Assembly (NCBI GenBank): GCA_036871055.1
Contig: CP141893.1
Coordinates: 3,534,001 to 3,598,000 of the forward strand
DNA: 64,000 nt
DNA from: Bisbaumannia sp015645095
Lineage (GTDB): Bacteria > Pseudomonadota > Gammaproteobacteria > Pseudomonadales > Halomonadaceae
Direction: 5' to 3'
In this document: piece after piece, positions 55,889-64,000 of the stretch
Layout of the letters: each line of letters opens with the position of its first letter
How positions within the stretch are numbered: the first letter of the stretch is position 1
Translations under genes and position numbers: made by a program
The notes under the pieces: model-generated
Told to the model about the DNA's origin: nothing
What the model saw: the letters and a program-made list of their open reading frames with translations, nothing else
The model's database searches: none

Positions 55889-56502
55889 GGAGCGTAGGGA
55901 CCATGACGCAGGCCGGCGAGGATGGTGACCAGCAGCTGCTCCAGCAGCTCGGTCACCTCCAGGGGCTGGCCCTGCCAGACCCCCAGGCGCTCGTTGAGGC
56001 CCAGTTGCACCAGGCCATGCACGCTGCCCCAGAGGGTGCGGGCCATGCGCCGCGCCTCCAGGTCGCCGAGCCCCGGCTGGTAGGCCTTGAGGCCGGTCTC
56101 CACGCGCAGGAAAAGCGCCTCGATCATGTCGCTCTGGCGCCGGTCCAGCTCCCCCTCCTGAGCCAGGGGATAGTCGAAGAGCAGCTGCCAGCGGTAGGGC
56201 TCGTGGCGAGCGAAGCGCCAGTAGGCCAGGGCCAGGGTGCGCAGCTGGGACTCCAGGGTCGCGGTGGTCTCCGCCGGCTCCATGGCCGACTTGAGCCGCG
56301 CCAGGGTCTCGAGATTGACGTGCTGCAGCAGGTTGTTGAAGCTGCCGTAGAGCTTGAGCAGGGTGCTGGGGGCACAGCCCACATCGCGAGCCAGGGCGCG
56401 CAGTGACAGCTCATGCACCGGGCGCTCCTGCAGCCAGGCGTCACAGGCCGCCATCACCTGGGCATGCAGCGCCTCGGGGGCATGCTGTCTGGGACGTGCC
56501 AT
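55885..56502 (-). CDS. TetR-family transcriptional regulator
   Basis: A 205-residue regulator. The N-terminal helix-turn-helix is LSLRALARDVGCAPSTLLKLYGSFNNLLQ, and the C-terminal part resembles the TetR_C/WHG ligand domain (WRFARHEPYRWQLLFDYPL, LWGSVHGLVQLGL). The frame runs on to 56583, but the ATG at 56502 starts the usual basic MARPRQHAPEALH. It is cotranscribed with the plsC-like gene and divergent from the SRAP gene; a palindrome lies between them. Ligand is unknown. Confidence 0.88.
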   Translation of the reverse strand: MARPRQHAPEALHAQVMAACDAWLQERPVHELSLRALARDVGCAPSTLLKLYGSFNNLLQHVNLETLARLKSAMEPAETTATLESQLRTLALAYWRFARHEPYRWQLLFDYPLAQEGELDRRQSDMIEALFLRVETGLKAYQPGLGDLEARRMARTLWGSVHGLVQLGLNERLGVWQGQPLEVTELLEQLLVTILAGLRHGPYAP

Positions 56503-56536
56503 GGGCTTCCTCGTCGCGATGGGTGGAAAGGTAGAA

Positions 56537-56553
56537 TCGAACACTGTTTCCGA
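56537..56553. promoter_or_regulatory. Candidate operator of the TetR regulator
   Basis: TCGAACACTGTTTCCGA is an imperfect palindrome (six of eight half-site positions symmetric). It is in the 160-bp gap between the divergent tetR-plsC and SRAP-M16 transcription units, 35 bp from the tetR start, where autoregulators of this family normally bind. Confidence 0.4.
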
Positions 56554-56661
56554 CCAGCATATCGCTACCGGCCACAAACGCAAGCCTGGCGCGGGGATGA
56601 GCGCTTTTCAGCGCCCGGTGAAGTCGCTACCCTTGAGGCCCTCCGCCGCTCAGGAGCCACC

Positions 56662-57348
56662 ATGGCAGGCCGCCTGCATATCGCCCCTCTGGACCTGGAA
56701 CGTCTGCTGCCGGGCCTGCGCCTCGAGGCGCCCCCGATCACCAGCCCCAACCTGGCGCCTCGCCGGCCGCTGTCGATGTTACGTCTTAGCGCCGGCGCTC
56801 CGACCCTGGCGACCGCCTTCTGGGGCCTGACCCCGCCCTGGCTCGAGGTGCTCGACCACGCCCCCCACTGCGCCCGGGCGGAGTCCCTGGAGTCGCGCCC
56901 CATGTTCCGCGAGGCCTTCGCCACCCGCCGCTGCCTGATCCCGGCCAGCGGCGTCTATGTGTGGAAGCCCCAGCCGCGCATGAAGCAGCCCTTCCTGGTC
57001 ACCCGGGCCGACCGCGGCCCGCTGCTGCTGGCCGGGCTATGGTGCCGTTACCACACCAGTCTCACCGAGCATGCCGACTCCTGCGCCCTGATCACGGTGG
57101 CCACGCCACCGCTGCTGGCCCCCCTGAGCGACCGCCTCCCGGCGGTGATCGATGCCGCCCTGGCCCTCGAATGGCTCGACCCGGCCACGCCCCTCGAGCG
57201 GGCTCGGGCCCTGCTGGCCCCGGCCCCCGGGGAACTGTTGGGCGCCTTTCCGGTATCAAGACGAGTGAACGATCCCAAGCACCAGGAGTGGGCCTGTGGC
57301 TACCCCACCGGCCCCATGCTGCGCGAGACCCCCGCACAGGAGAGCTAA
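56662..57348 (+). CDS. SRAP-domain protein lacking the catalytic residues
   Basis: A 228-residue protein with the SRAP (YedK/HMCES) fold signature: FREAFATRRCLIPASGVYVW, LLLAGLWCRY, LITVATPP and SDRLPAVI. Canonical SRAP proteins use Cys2 to crosslink abasic sites in ssDNA, assisted by Asn, Glu and His (E. coli Asn75, Glu105, His160). Here these are Ala2 (start MAGR), Cys70, Val100 and Ser156; the DNA-contacting Arg4 and Arg72 remain. CAGGAG precedes the ATG. The stop overlaps the next start (TAATG). It is probably a non-crosslinking paralogue; a different chemistry is possible. Confidence 0.85.
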   Translation: MAGRLHIAPLDLERLLPGLRLEAPPITSPNLAPRRPLSMLRLSAGAPTLATAFWGLTPPWLEVLDHAPHCARAESLESRPMFREAFATRRCLIPASGVYVWKPQPRMKQPFLVTRADRGPLLLAGLWCRYHTSLTEHADSCALITVATPPLLAPLSDRLPAVIDAALALEWLDPATPLERARALLAPAPGELLGAFPVSRRVNDPKHQEWACGYPTGPMLRETPAQES

Positions 57349-60197
57349 TGTCCATCTCGCTTACCGCCGCCCACCGCAGCGCACTATCGCTGCTGACCAG
57401 CCTATGGGTCGGCGCTTTCGGACTGGTCCAGGCCGACGCGCCCGAGCCGCCCATCGCCGAGGTCGCCACGCCCCATACCAGTCCCCAGGACATCCGCGAC
57501 TATCGCCTGCTGACCCTGGACAACGGCCTCACCGCCCTGCTGGTACACGACCCCGAGGCGGACAAGGCCGCCGCCTCCATGAACGTCAGCGTGGGCAGCG
57601 CCGATGATCCCGAGGACCTGGCGGGGCTGGCCCACTTCCTCGAGCATATGCTCTTCCTCGGCACCGAGCCTTTCCCCGAGGCGGATGCCTATCAGGGCTA
57701 TATCAACCGCCATGGCGGCAGCCATAACGCCTTTACCGCGCCCCATGACACCAACTACTTCTTCGATATCGAGCCCCAGGCGCTGCCCGGCGCCCTGGAC
57801 CGCTTCAGCCAGTTCTTTATCGCCCCGCTGTTCAACGCCGATCAGCTGGAGAGCGAACGCAATATCGTGCACTCCGAGTACCAGGCGCGGATTCGCGACG
57901 AGGCGCGCCGCGAGTTCGATGTGCTCGACCAGTTCCTCAACCCCGAGCACCCGAGCACCGGCTTCTCGGTGGGCAGCCGCGAGACCCTGGCCGACCCCGC
58001 CGACGGGGAACCCAGCCTGCGCGAGCGGGTGATCGACTTCTACGAGCGCCACTACGACACCCGGGTGATGCACCTGGCGCTGATCGCGCCCCAGCCACTG
58101 GATGAGCTGGAAACCCTGGTCCGGGATCGCTTCGGTGCCATTCGCGATCGTGGCCTCGAGACGACCGCCACCGGGGTCCCCCTGGTCCTCGATGAGCCCC
58201 TGCCGCTGGCCCTGGAGACCCAGTCGCTGCGCGATCGCCAGCAGGTCCGCTTCCTCTTCCCCATCCCCGACCCGATCCGCGATTACCCCTTCAAGCCGGT
58301 GGACTTCCTGGCCAACCTGCTGGGCCATGAGGGCGAGGGCAGCCTGCTGGCGGTCCTGCGTGAGGCGGGCCTGGCCGATGCCCTCTCCGCCGGCGTGACC
58401 CGCAGCGATGGCGAACAGGCCCTCTTCGCGGTGACCCTCAGCCTGACCCCGGAGGGCGCCGAACGCCTCGACACCCTCCAGGCCAGCCTGTTCGCCGCCA
58501 TCGAGGAAATCCGCGAACAGGGCCTGGAGGCCTGGCGCTACGAGGAACAGGCGCGCCTGGCGGAACAGCAGTTCCGTTTCCTGCAGCACGGCGCCCCGAT
58601 CCGCGGCGTGACCCGCCTGGCCATGAACCTGGCCTACTACCCGGCAGAGGACGTGCTCTACGCCCCCTACCGCATGGATGACTTCGACGCCGAGCGCCTG
58701 GCTCCCTACCTGCAGGCCCTGACGCCGGAGCGGCTGATCCGCCTCTACAGTGGCCCCGAGGTGGAGGGCGAAGCGACGTCCCCCTGGTTCCACGCCCCCT
58801 ATCGGGCCGAGCCCCGGGTCGAGTGGCCCGAGGCGACGCCCCTGAACGGCCTGGCCCTGCCCCAGCGCAACCCTTTTATCGCCCAGGATCTCGAGCTGCT
58901 GGGACACCAGGATCCGCGCCCCGAACTGCGCCTGGAGGCCCAGGGAGCCCGTCTCTGGCACCAGGCCCATAGTGGCTTCCGCACGCCTCAGGTCGAGTGG
59001 CGCTTCAGCCTTCAGCACCCCGCCGCCGCCGAGTCGCCCCGGGAGGCGGCGCTGACCCAGCTGCTGGCGGGCTGGCTCGACGACAGCCTCAACGAGGCCT
59101 TCTACCCGGCGCGGCTGGCCGGCCAGCACTTCACGGCCTACGCCCACGCCCGCGGCCTGACCCTGAGCTTCTCGGGCTGGCGGGATCGCCAACCGCTGGT
59201 GATGCGCGAGGCCCTGGCCCAGCTGATCGAAGGCGAGATCACCGAGGAGAGCCTGGCCCGGGTCAAGCAGCGCCTGGCCCGGGAGTGGCGCAACGCCCCC
59301 CAGGCGGCCCTCTACCTGCAGGCCAACCGCACCCTGGGCGAGGCGCTGATTCGCCCCCAGTGGCCCACCACCGCCCTGCTGGAGGCCCTGGAAGCGCTGG
59401 ACGGCGACGCCCTGCGTGCCTATCGTCGCGACTTCCTGGAGGCCCTGCGCATCGAGGCCATGGCCATCGGCGACCTGGGTGCCGAGCCGGCCAGCCGCGA
59501 GGCGCAGATGGTCTTCGACGCCCTGACCCCTCGCCTGGACGCCGAGGCCATTCCCGCCCTGACGCCCCTGGCCGCCCGACAGCTGCCCCCCTTGCGGCCC
59601 GATAGCCAGCGCCAGGAGTCGCTGCTGCTGCGTTACCTGCAGGGCCCCGACCGCTCCCTGGCCAGCCAGGCCGAGCTGGCGGTGCTGGGCCAACTGCTGA
59701 GCACCCCCTTCTATACGCGACTGCGCACCGAAGAGCAGCTGGGCTATGTGGTCAATGCCGGCTACCGGCCGCTGCTGGATGCCCCGGGCATCGCCCTGCT
59801 GGTGCAATCGCCGGAGACCGGGAGCCAGGCCATCGGCGAGCGCATCGACGCCTTCCTCGAGACCTTCGATGCCACCCTGGCGGGCCTGGACGACGATACC
59901 CTGGCCCCCTACCGTCAGGCGGTGCGCGACCAGCTGCTGGCCCGAGACACCTCCCTCGGCCAGCTCACCGACCGGCTGTGGCGTGGCCTGGCCCTGGGCG
60001 ACGATACCTTCGACCGCCGTGAGCGGCTGGCCGCCGAGGTGATGGCAGTGGATAGCGAACGGCTGCGCCGGGCCTGGCAGGCCCTGCGCAGCCGCGCCCC
60101 GCTCAACGTGGCCTTCGATCCCGGCGACGCGCCCAGCGATGTCCCGGCCCTGAGCCGTTCCCTGGCACCGCTGCCGGAGCACGACGGCGAGGAGTAG
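57348..60197 (+). CDS. ptrA: M16-family periplasmic protease (pitrilysin-like)
   Basis: A 949-residue zinc metalloprotease. A hydrophobic N-terminus (LSLLTSLWVGAFGLVQA) suggests export. The inverted zinc motif HFLEH is at residues 96-100, with the third ligand in the ERNIVHSEY helix. Four M16 domains are recognisable, with the last containing FYTRLRTEEQLGYVVNAGY, the pitrilysin/insulysin signature. The length fits E. coli protease III (962). It overlaps the SRAP gene by one base (TAATG), so the two are coupled. The name ptrA reflects family membership; strict orthology is not proven. Confidence 0.88.
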   Translation: MSISLTAAHRSALSLLTSLWVGAFGLVQADAPEPPIAEVATPHTSPQDIRDYRLLTLDNGLTALLVHDPEADKAAASMNVSVGSADDPEDLAGLAHFLEHMLFLGTEPFPEADAYQGYINRHGGSHNAFTAPHDTNYFFDIEPQALPGALDRFSQFFIAPLFNADQLESERNIVHSEYQARIRDEARREFDVLDQFLNPEHPSTGFSVGSRETLADPADGEPSLRERVIDFYERHYDTRVMHLALIAPQPLDELETLVRDRFGAIRDRGLETTATGVPLVLDEPLPLALETQSLRDRQQVRFLFPIPDPIRDYPFKPVDFLANLLGHEGEGSLLAVLREAGLADALSAGVTRSDGEQALFAVTLSLTPEGAERLDTLQASLFAAIEEIREQGLEAWRYEEQARLAEQQFRFLQHGAPIRGVTRLAMNLAYYPAEDVLYAPYRMDDFDAERLAPYLQALTPERLIRLYSGPEVEGEATSPWFHAPYRAEPRVEWPEATPLNGLALPQRNPFIAQDLELLGHQDPRPELRLEAQGARLWHQAHSGFRTPQVEWRFSLQHPAAAESPREAALTQLLAGWLDDSLNEAFYPARLAGQHFTAYAHARGLTLSFSGWRDRQPLVMREALAQLIEGEITEESLARVKQRLAREWRNAPQAALYLQANRTLGEALIRPQWPTTALLEALEALDGDALRAYRRDFLEALRIEAMAIGDLGAEPASREAQMVFDALTPRLDAEAIPALTPLAARQLPPLRPDSQRQESLLLRYLQGPDRSLASQAELAVLGQLLSTPFYTRLRTEEQLGYVVNAGYRPLLDAPGIALLVQSPETGSQAIGERIDAFLETFDATLAGLDDDTLAPYRQAVRDQLLARDTSLGQLTDRLWRGLALGDDTFDRRERLAAEVMAVDSERLRRAWQALRSRAPLNVAFDPGDAPSDVPALSRSLAPLPEHDGEE

Positions 60198-60206
60198 ACG
60201 GACGCA

Positions 60207-60247
60207 AGAAAAACGCCCGGCCAGGGAGGGTTCCCTGGCCGGGCGTT
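60207..60247 (-). terminator. Strong intrinsic terminator after sbcB
   Basis: A 16-bp perfect stem (AACGCCCGGCCAGGGA with its complement) and 4-nt loop, followed on the minus strand by TTTTTCTT. It terminates the leftward sbcB gene and lies directly behind the convergent M16 gene. Confidence 0.9.
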
Positions 60248-60313
60248 GGTGTCTGCACCCCACCTAAGGCTATCGCCGAAACGTCGGCGAGCGCCGTCAG
60301 CGTTCGGATCAGG

Positions 60314-61804
60314 CTAGCCGAAGGCCTGGGGCGGCACGATCGCCTCCACATGCATCACCAGCTCCTCGAGGATCTGCCGCTGGCGATCGTCCAGGCTGAC
60401 CTGATTGAGCCGCTCGATCTCCCGAGCGAAGCCTTGCAGGGTCAGGCCACCGAGGCGGGCATCATTCATGCGATTCCAGCGATAGGCCTCCCACTGGGCC
60501 TGCTCCTCGCTGGTCAGGGTCTCCGGATAGCTGCGCGCCCGATAGCGGAACAGCATCTCCTCCAGGCGCGGGTCCTGGAAGGCGAAACGCGCCTCCACCA
60601 GGTCCCAGGGATCACTGTCCCGCACCCGCTGCATCTGCTGGCGGTCGGCGGGGGAGAAGAAGCCCCCGGAGTAGAGCATCAGGTCGGGGTCCTGAGGCCC
60701 TTCGGGCGGCGCCTCGGCGAAGACCTGGGCCGCCTTGCGGGCCGCCTCCGGGGCCTCCTGGAGGCGCTTCCAATGCTGCCGACAGGCCGCCAGGTCGAGG
60801 CCCATGCGCGCGACGATCTCGCCATACTCGCCGGCCCGGGGCCCATTGACGTCCTTGAGGAAGCTCACCGGCATGATCACCGGGCTGCGGTTGATATGGA
60901 TCACCTTGAGGGGGACCCGGGCGGTGCCCTCGGCCAGCTCGTCGGCGGCCACGAAGACCCGCTCGCGAATCGCCTCCGGGCTCAGCGTCAGTAGCGGCTC
61001 CGGGTCCTCCGCCAGGTCATAGACGATCACCCCGTTGGGGTTGCTGGGGTGCTCCGCCAGGGGCATCACCAGGGCGGCGCAGGCGCGGCTGGCCGGGTAG
61101 CGCTGGGAGATATGCAGCAGCGGCTTGCGGGAGGCCAGGTCGAGACGGCGCGCCACCTCGCGCTTGCTGCGCAGCCCCAGCAGGTAGTCGAAGAGCCGCG
61201 CATTGCACTCCCGCAGCCGTCGCGCCAGGGCGATGGTGGCGCGCACGTCCACCAGGGCGTCGTGGGCCCCGGCATGCTCGATGCCATTGGCGGCGGTGAG
61301 ATCCTCGAGACGGAAGCTGGGGGCGCCATCCTCTCGTTTGGGCCACTCGATGCCCTCGGGACGCAGGGCGTGGAAGGCCCGCACCACATCGATCAGGTCC
61401 CAGCGGGAGTTGCCGTTCTGCCACTCCCGGGCATAAGGGTCGAGCAGGTTGCGGTAGAAGAGGTGACGGCTCACCTCGTCATCGAAGCGCAGGCTGTTGT
61501 AGCCCACCGCACAGGTGCCCGGTTCGCTCATGGCGGCGTTGACCTGGCCGGCAAACTCCGCCTCCGGCAGGCCGCGACGTCGCGCCGCCTGGGGCGTGAT
61601 CCCGGTGATCAGGCAGGCCTGGGGATGGGGCAGGTAATCGTCCGCCGGCTTGCAATAGAGGGTCAGGGGCTCGCCGACCTCATTGAGCTCGGCGTCGGTG
61701 CGGATGGCGGCGAACTGGGAGGGGCGATCCAGGCGCGGATCGGCCCCGAAGGTCTCGTAGTCATGCCAAAGGAAAGTGCGCGGTGCGGCGTCGGACTGCG
61801 CCAT
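60314..61804 (-). CDS. sbcB: Exodeoxyribonuclease I
   Basis: 3'-5' exonuclease on ssDNA used in recombination and mismatch repair. The 496-residue protein starts with DEDDh motif I as FLWHDYETFGADPRLDRPSQFA, motif II as VGYNSLRFDDEV and motif III as EHAGAHDALVDV. The SH3-like and C-terminal helical domains follow (EIVARMGLDL, FRYRARSYPETL). The length is close to E. coli ExoI (475). It has its own terminator and is separated by about 110 bp from minE. Confidence 0.96.
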   Translation of the reverse strand: MAQSDAAPRTFLWHDYETFGADPRLDRPSQFAAIRTDAELNEVGEPLTLYCKPADDYLPHPQACLITGITPQAARRRGLPEAEFAGQVNAAMSEPGTCAVGYNSLRFDDEVSRHLFYRNLLDPYAREWQNGNSRWDLIDVVRAFHALRPEGIEWPKREDGAPSFRLEDLTAANGIEHAGAHDALVDVRATIALARRLRECNARLFDYLLGLRSKREVARRLDLASRKPLLHISQRYPASRACAALVMPLAEHPSNPNGVIVYDLAEDPEPLLTLSPEAIRERVFVAADELAEGTARVPLKVIHINRSPVIMPVSFLKDVNGPRAGEYGEIVARMGLDLAACRQHWKRLQEAPEAARKAAQVFAEAPPEGPQDPDLMLYSGGFFSPADRQQMQRVRDSDPWDLVEARFAFQDPRLEEMLFRYRARSYPETLTSEEQAQWEAYRWNRMNDARLGGLTLQGFAREIERLNQVSLDDRQRQILEELVMHVEAIVPPQAFG

Positions 61805-61911
61805 GAACGATCTCCAGACAGGGCCGAAAGTGGGCCCAGCCTAGCATAGACCCCCGCCGGGCTCAGCCCATCCCCCGGCATCGGCTGGGTCCATCGCCAT
61901 CGATGGGGCAA

Positions 61912-62163
61912 TCAGCCCTTGGGCAGGGTCACGTTCAGCTCGAGAATCGAGCAGTCGTCGTCCTTGTCGAGACTGATATTGATGGCGTCCCGGTCGACCT
62001 TGACGTAGCGGCGAATCACCTCCAGCAGTTCCCGCTCCAGCATCGGCATATAGTCCGGCTGGTCGCGCTGACCACGCTGGTGAGCGACGATGATCTGCAG
62101 TCGCTCCTTGGCCACCGAGGCACTCTTCTTGCGTTCACCACGGAAAAAATCCAGGAGTTTCAA
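61912..62163 (-). CDS. minE: Cell division topological specificity factor MinE
   Basis: An 83-residue protein that stimulates MinD ATPase and drives pole-to-pole oscillation. The membrane-targeting start MKLLDFFRGERKKSASVAKERLQIIVAHQR includes the anti-MinCD helix; the C-terminal dimerisation domain follows. The start codon is TTG, overlapping the minD TGA (TTGA), with GGAGG upstream, so it is tightly coupled to minD. Confidence 0.96.
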   Translation of the reverse strand: MKLLDFFRGERKKSASVAKERLQIIVAHQRGQRDQPDYMPMLERELLEVIRRYVKVDRDAINISLDKDDDCSILELNVTLPKG

Positions 62164-62978
62164 CGGCGACCTCCTCCGAACATACGGCTCAACAGACCTT
62201 TCTTCTGAGTTTCATGGAAGCGTAGCGGGACTTCCTCGCCCAGCAGCCGGGAGACCGTATCGGTGTAGGCCAGGCCGGCATCGCTCTTCTGATCATGGAC
62301 CACCGGGATGCCCTGGTTGGAGGCCCGCAGCACCGCTTCGGACTCGGGAATCAAGCCGATCAGGTCGATGGCCAGGATCTCGCGGATGTCCTCCAGGGTG
62401 AGCATATCACCGTAGTCGACCCGCTCCGGGTTATAGCGGGTAATCAGCAGATGCTCCTTGACCGGCTCCTCGCCCCGCTCGGCGCGGCGGGTCTTGGCCG
62501 CCAGCAGGCCGAGGATGCGGTCGGAGTCGCGCACCGAGGAGACCTCGGGGTTGGTCACCACGATGGCCTCGTCGGCGAAATACATCGCCAGCTGGGCGCC
62601 TCGCTCGATGCCGGCGGGGGAATCACAGAGGATATAGTCGAAGTCACTGGAGAGAGTCTCCAGCACCTTCTCCACCCCTTCCGGGGTCAGGGCATCCTTG
62701 TCGCGGGTCTGGGAGGCCGGCAGGATATGCAGGTTGTCGACCCGCTTGTCACGGATCAACGCCTGGGCCAGGCCCGCCTCCCCCTGAATCACATTGACCA
62801 GGTCATAGACCACGCGACGCTCGCAGCCCATGATCAGGTCGAGGTTGCGCAGTCCCACATCGAAATCGATCACCACCGTCTTGTTGCCTCGCAGGGCGAG
62901 GCCGGTGGCAATGGCCGCGGCGCTGGTGGTCTTGCCGACCCCGCCCTTGCCTGAGGTCACTACAATGATCTTGGCCAA
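62160..62978 (-). CDS. minD: Septum site-determining ATPase MinD
   Basis: Membrane-binding ParA-type ATPase that recruits MinC. The 272-residue protein has the deviant Walker A GKGGVGKT at residues 10-17, IDFDVGLRNLDLIMGCERR, and a C-terminal amphipathic membrane-targeting helix (GLLSRMFGGGRR). The start codon is TTG with AGGAAG upstream. It lies between minC (57 bp away) and minE (overlapping). Confidence 0.97.
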   Translation of the reverse strand: MAKIIVVTSGKGGVGKTTSAAAIATGLALRGNKTVVIDFDVGLRNLDLIMGCERRVVYDLVNVIQGEAGLAQALIRDKRVDNLHILPASQTRDKDALTPEGVEKVLETLSSDFDYILCDSPAGIERGAQLAMYFADEAIVVTNPEVSSVRDSDRILGLLAAKTRRAERGEEPVKEHLLITRYNPERVDYGDMLTLEDIREILAIDLIGLIPESEAVLRASNQGIPVVHDQKSDAGLAYTDTVSRLLGEEVPLRFHETQKKGLLSRMFGGGRR

Positions 62979-63034
62979 GTTACGCTTCCTGTTGCAGATT
63001 GGGTTCCGATCGGCTCGCCGCCGTCTTCGACGTG

Positions 63035-63787
63035 TCAGTCGAGGGCGGCGATCGCCAGTTGATCATCGCTGAGGTGCACTTCCACGGCGGCCCCCAGCAG
63101 GCGCGGGTCGATATCCTCGAGCCGCTTGTAGTTCCCCGCCACCGACAGCAATTCCGCATGCAACTCGCGGCAGTAGATGCCCGCCGCGGCGTTGCCATGA
63201 ATCCCCGCCAGGGCACGACCGCGCAGGGCCCCATAGACATGCACGCTGCCCGCGGCCAGTACCTCGGCCCCGGCATTCACCGCGCCGATCACCACCAGGT
63301 CGCCCTCCTGGGCACTGACCTGCTGGCCGGAACGCACCGTGCCACGGTAGATACGCCCCATCGGGCGGGGCGATTCGGCCGTCGGCGAGTCGACCGGGGC
63401 CACGGGGACATCGGCGACCTCCGCCTCGCTGGCGGGCACGCTCTCCAGCGACCGCCCACGGACCTCCTGGGGGGGAAACCAGCCCAGCCCCAGGGCCCAG
63501 GCCGACTGTTTTACCGGGTCGGTGCCGCCGCGCACCGCCACCGGCAGCAGCTTGTGGGCCCGACACACCGCGCAGATGCGCTCCAGGGCCAGGTGAGGCT
63601 CCTCGAGCCGCTCCACGCTGAGCACCACCGGGGTGTGCTGGAAAAAGGCCGGAGACTGGCTGAGTTTTCCCGCCAGCTGCTCACGAATGCGCTCGGGGTC
63701 GGCACTGGTCAGCTCCATGACCGTCATGGGCAGCATGCCCCCCTTGAAGGAAAAGGCCAGGCTGGCCCGATCCGCCTTCAGACTCAT
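63035..63787 (-). CDS. minC: Septum formation inhibitor MinC
   Basis: Inhibits FtsZ polymerisation away from midcell. The 250-residue protein has an N-terminal MinC_N domain (FSFKGGMLPMTVMELTSAD), a variable Pro/Glu/Ala linker around residues 115-145, and the C-terminal beta-helix (GTVRSGQQVSAQEGDLVVIGAVNAGAEV) that binds MinD. The frame is open five codons further, but the ATG at 63787 is preferred. First gene of minCDE. The 213 bp upstream to the window edge hold no supported gene; promoter elements there are unclear. Confidence 0.95.
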   Translation of the reverse strand: MSLKADRASLAFSFKGGMLPMTVMELTSADPERIREQLAGKLSQSPAFFQHTPVVLSVERLEEPHLALERICAVCRAHKLLPVAVRGGTDPVKQSAWALGLGWFPPQEVRGRSLESVPASEAEVADVPVAPVDSPTAESPRPMGRIYRGTVRSGQQVSAQEGDLVVIGAVNAGAEVLAAGSVHVYGALRGRALAGIHGNAAAGIYCRELHAELLSVAGNYKRLEDIDPRLLGAAVEVHLSDDQLAIAALD

Positions 63788-64000
63788 CGCCGGACTCCGC
63801 ATCGGATAATGGGAGTAAAGCTAAGCGAGTGCGCCGACTCCTGCAACCGATGATATCCACGTTGATCGTCGGGAAGCCGCCAAGCCGTTGGCGCAAGGAG
63901 ACTTTCGCCGTGACATATCGCATGCTTAGATTAAGTGACATTGCCCCTTGATGCGTTGCGGCCACCTGGCCGCGACCGACTCGTTCAGGAACCCCACCCA

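Noticed and set aside
57402..60263. Very long open frame (953 codons) on the minus strand opposite the M16 protease gene
   Set aside because: GC-rich coding DNA produces long antisense frames; the product is low-complexity Gly/Leu/Gln-rich with no recognisable motif, while the plus strand encodes a complete M16 enzyme.
63950..64000. Possible start of a rightward gene (lpxL is often beside minC)
   Set aside because: An ATG at 63953 opens only 16 codons before the edge and shows no LpxL similarity; no claim is possible.

Overview
This is a GC-rich gammaproteobacterial chromosome segment. Gene content and synteny (coaBC-dut-algC-argB-slmA, rpoH-ftsX-ftsE-ftsY-rsmD, rpsP-rimM-trmD-rplS, minCDE, xerD-dsbC-hom-thrC-recJ) point to the Halomonas/Pseudomonas side of the class, most likely Halomonadaceae. 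The host is an inference; no 16S gene is present. I saw no tRNA, rRNA, CRISPR array, prophage or insertion sequence. Almost all of the window is conserved housekeeping DNA, densely packed and often translationally coupled (ATGA, GTGA, TTGA and TAATG overlaps). GTG or TTG starts are common (holD, trmD, plsC, rlmI, hom, recJ, corB, minD, minE).

Layout. 1-9.2 kb: edge of a CPXCG zinc-ribbon gene, acnA, an orphan siderophore-type binding protein, maeA, trpS, ald, a thioesterase and a DUF2007 protein. 9.2-13 kb: rlmI, mutM, rpmG, rpmB and radC, all leftward. 13.2-18 kb, rightward: coaBC, dut, algC, argB, slmA. 18.2-22.1 kb, leftward: rpoH, ftsX, ftsE, ftsY. 22.3-29.9 kb: rsmD and zapB rightward; rimI, holD, bolA, an MFS exporter, an acidic unknown protein, lysS and frameshifted prfB leftward. 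30.2-35.4 kb: a complete oligopeptide ABC importer (oppA, oppB, oppC and a fused oppDF). 35.4-40.8 kb: fadL, then a copper module (MerR regulator, copA, a 23-residue membrane peptide) and a VOC protein. 40.8-51.2 kb, leftward: recJ, thrC, hom, dsbC, xerD, rplS, trmD, rimM, rpsP, ffh. 51.3-60.2 kb: ypjD and corB rightward; leuA, plsC and a TetR regulator leftward; a SRAP-family protein and an M16 protease rightward. 60.3-64 kb, leftward: sbcB, minE, minD, minC.

Themes. Cell division and membrane targeting are strongly represented: FtsEX, ZapB, SlmA, MinCDE, and the SRP pair Ffh and FtsY. So are DNA repair and replication (MutM, RadC, RecJ, ExoI, XerD, HolD) and ribosome biogenesis.

Most unusual observations. 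(1) The SRAP-family protein at 56662-57348 has replaced all four residues known to matter for abasic-site crosslink chemistry, yet keeps the fold signature and the DNA-contacting arginines. (2) Gene termini here are repeatedly duplicated. Tandem repeats with exactly 15-bp period abut or span the stop codons of acnA, ftsY and the VOC gene. A 59-bp second copy of the VOC 3' end, a 46-bp second copy of the mutM start, a duplicated rsmD start and an echo of the oppA 3' end lie beside their genes. (3) A dispersed, two-armed intergenic repeat occurs three times with interchangeable central inserts.
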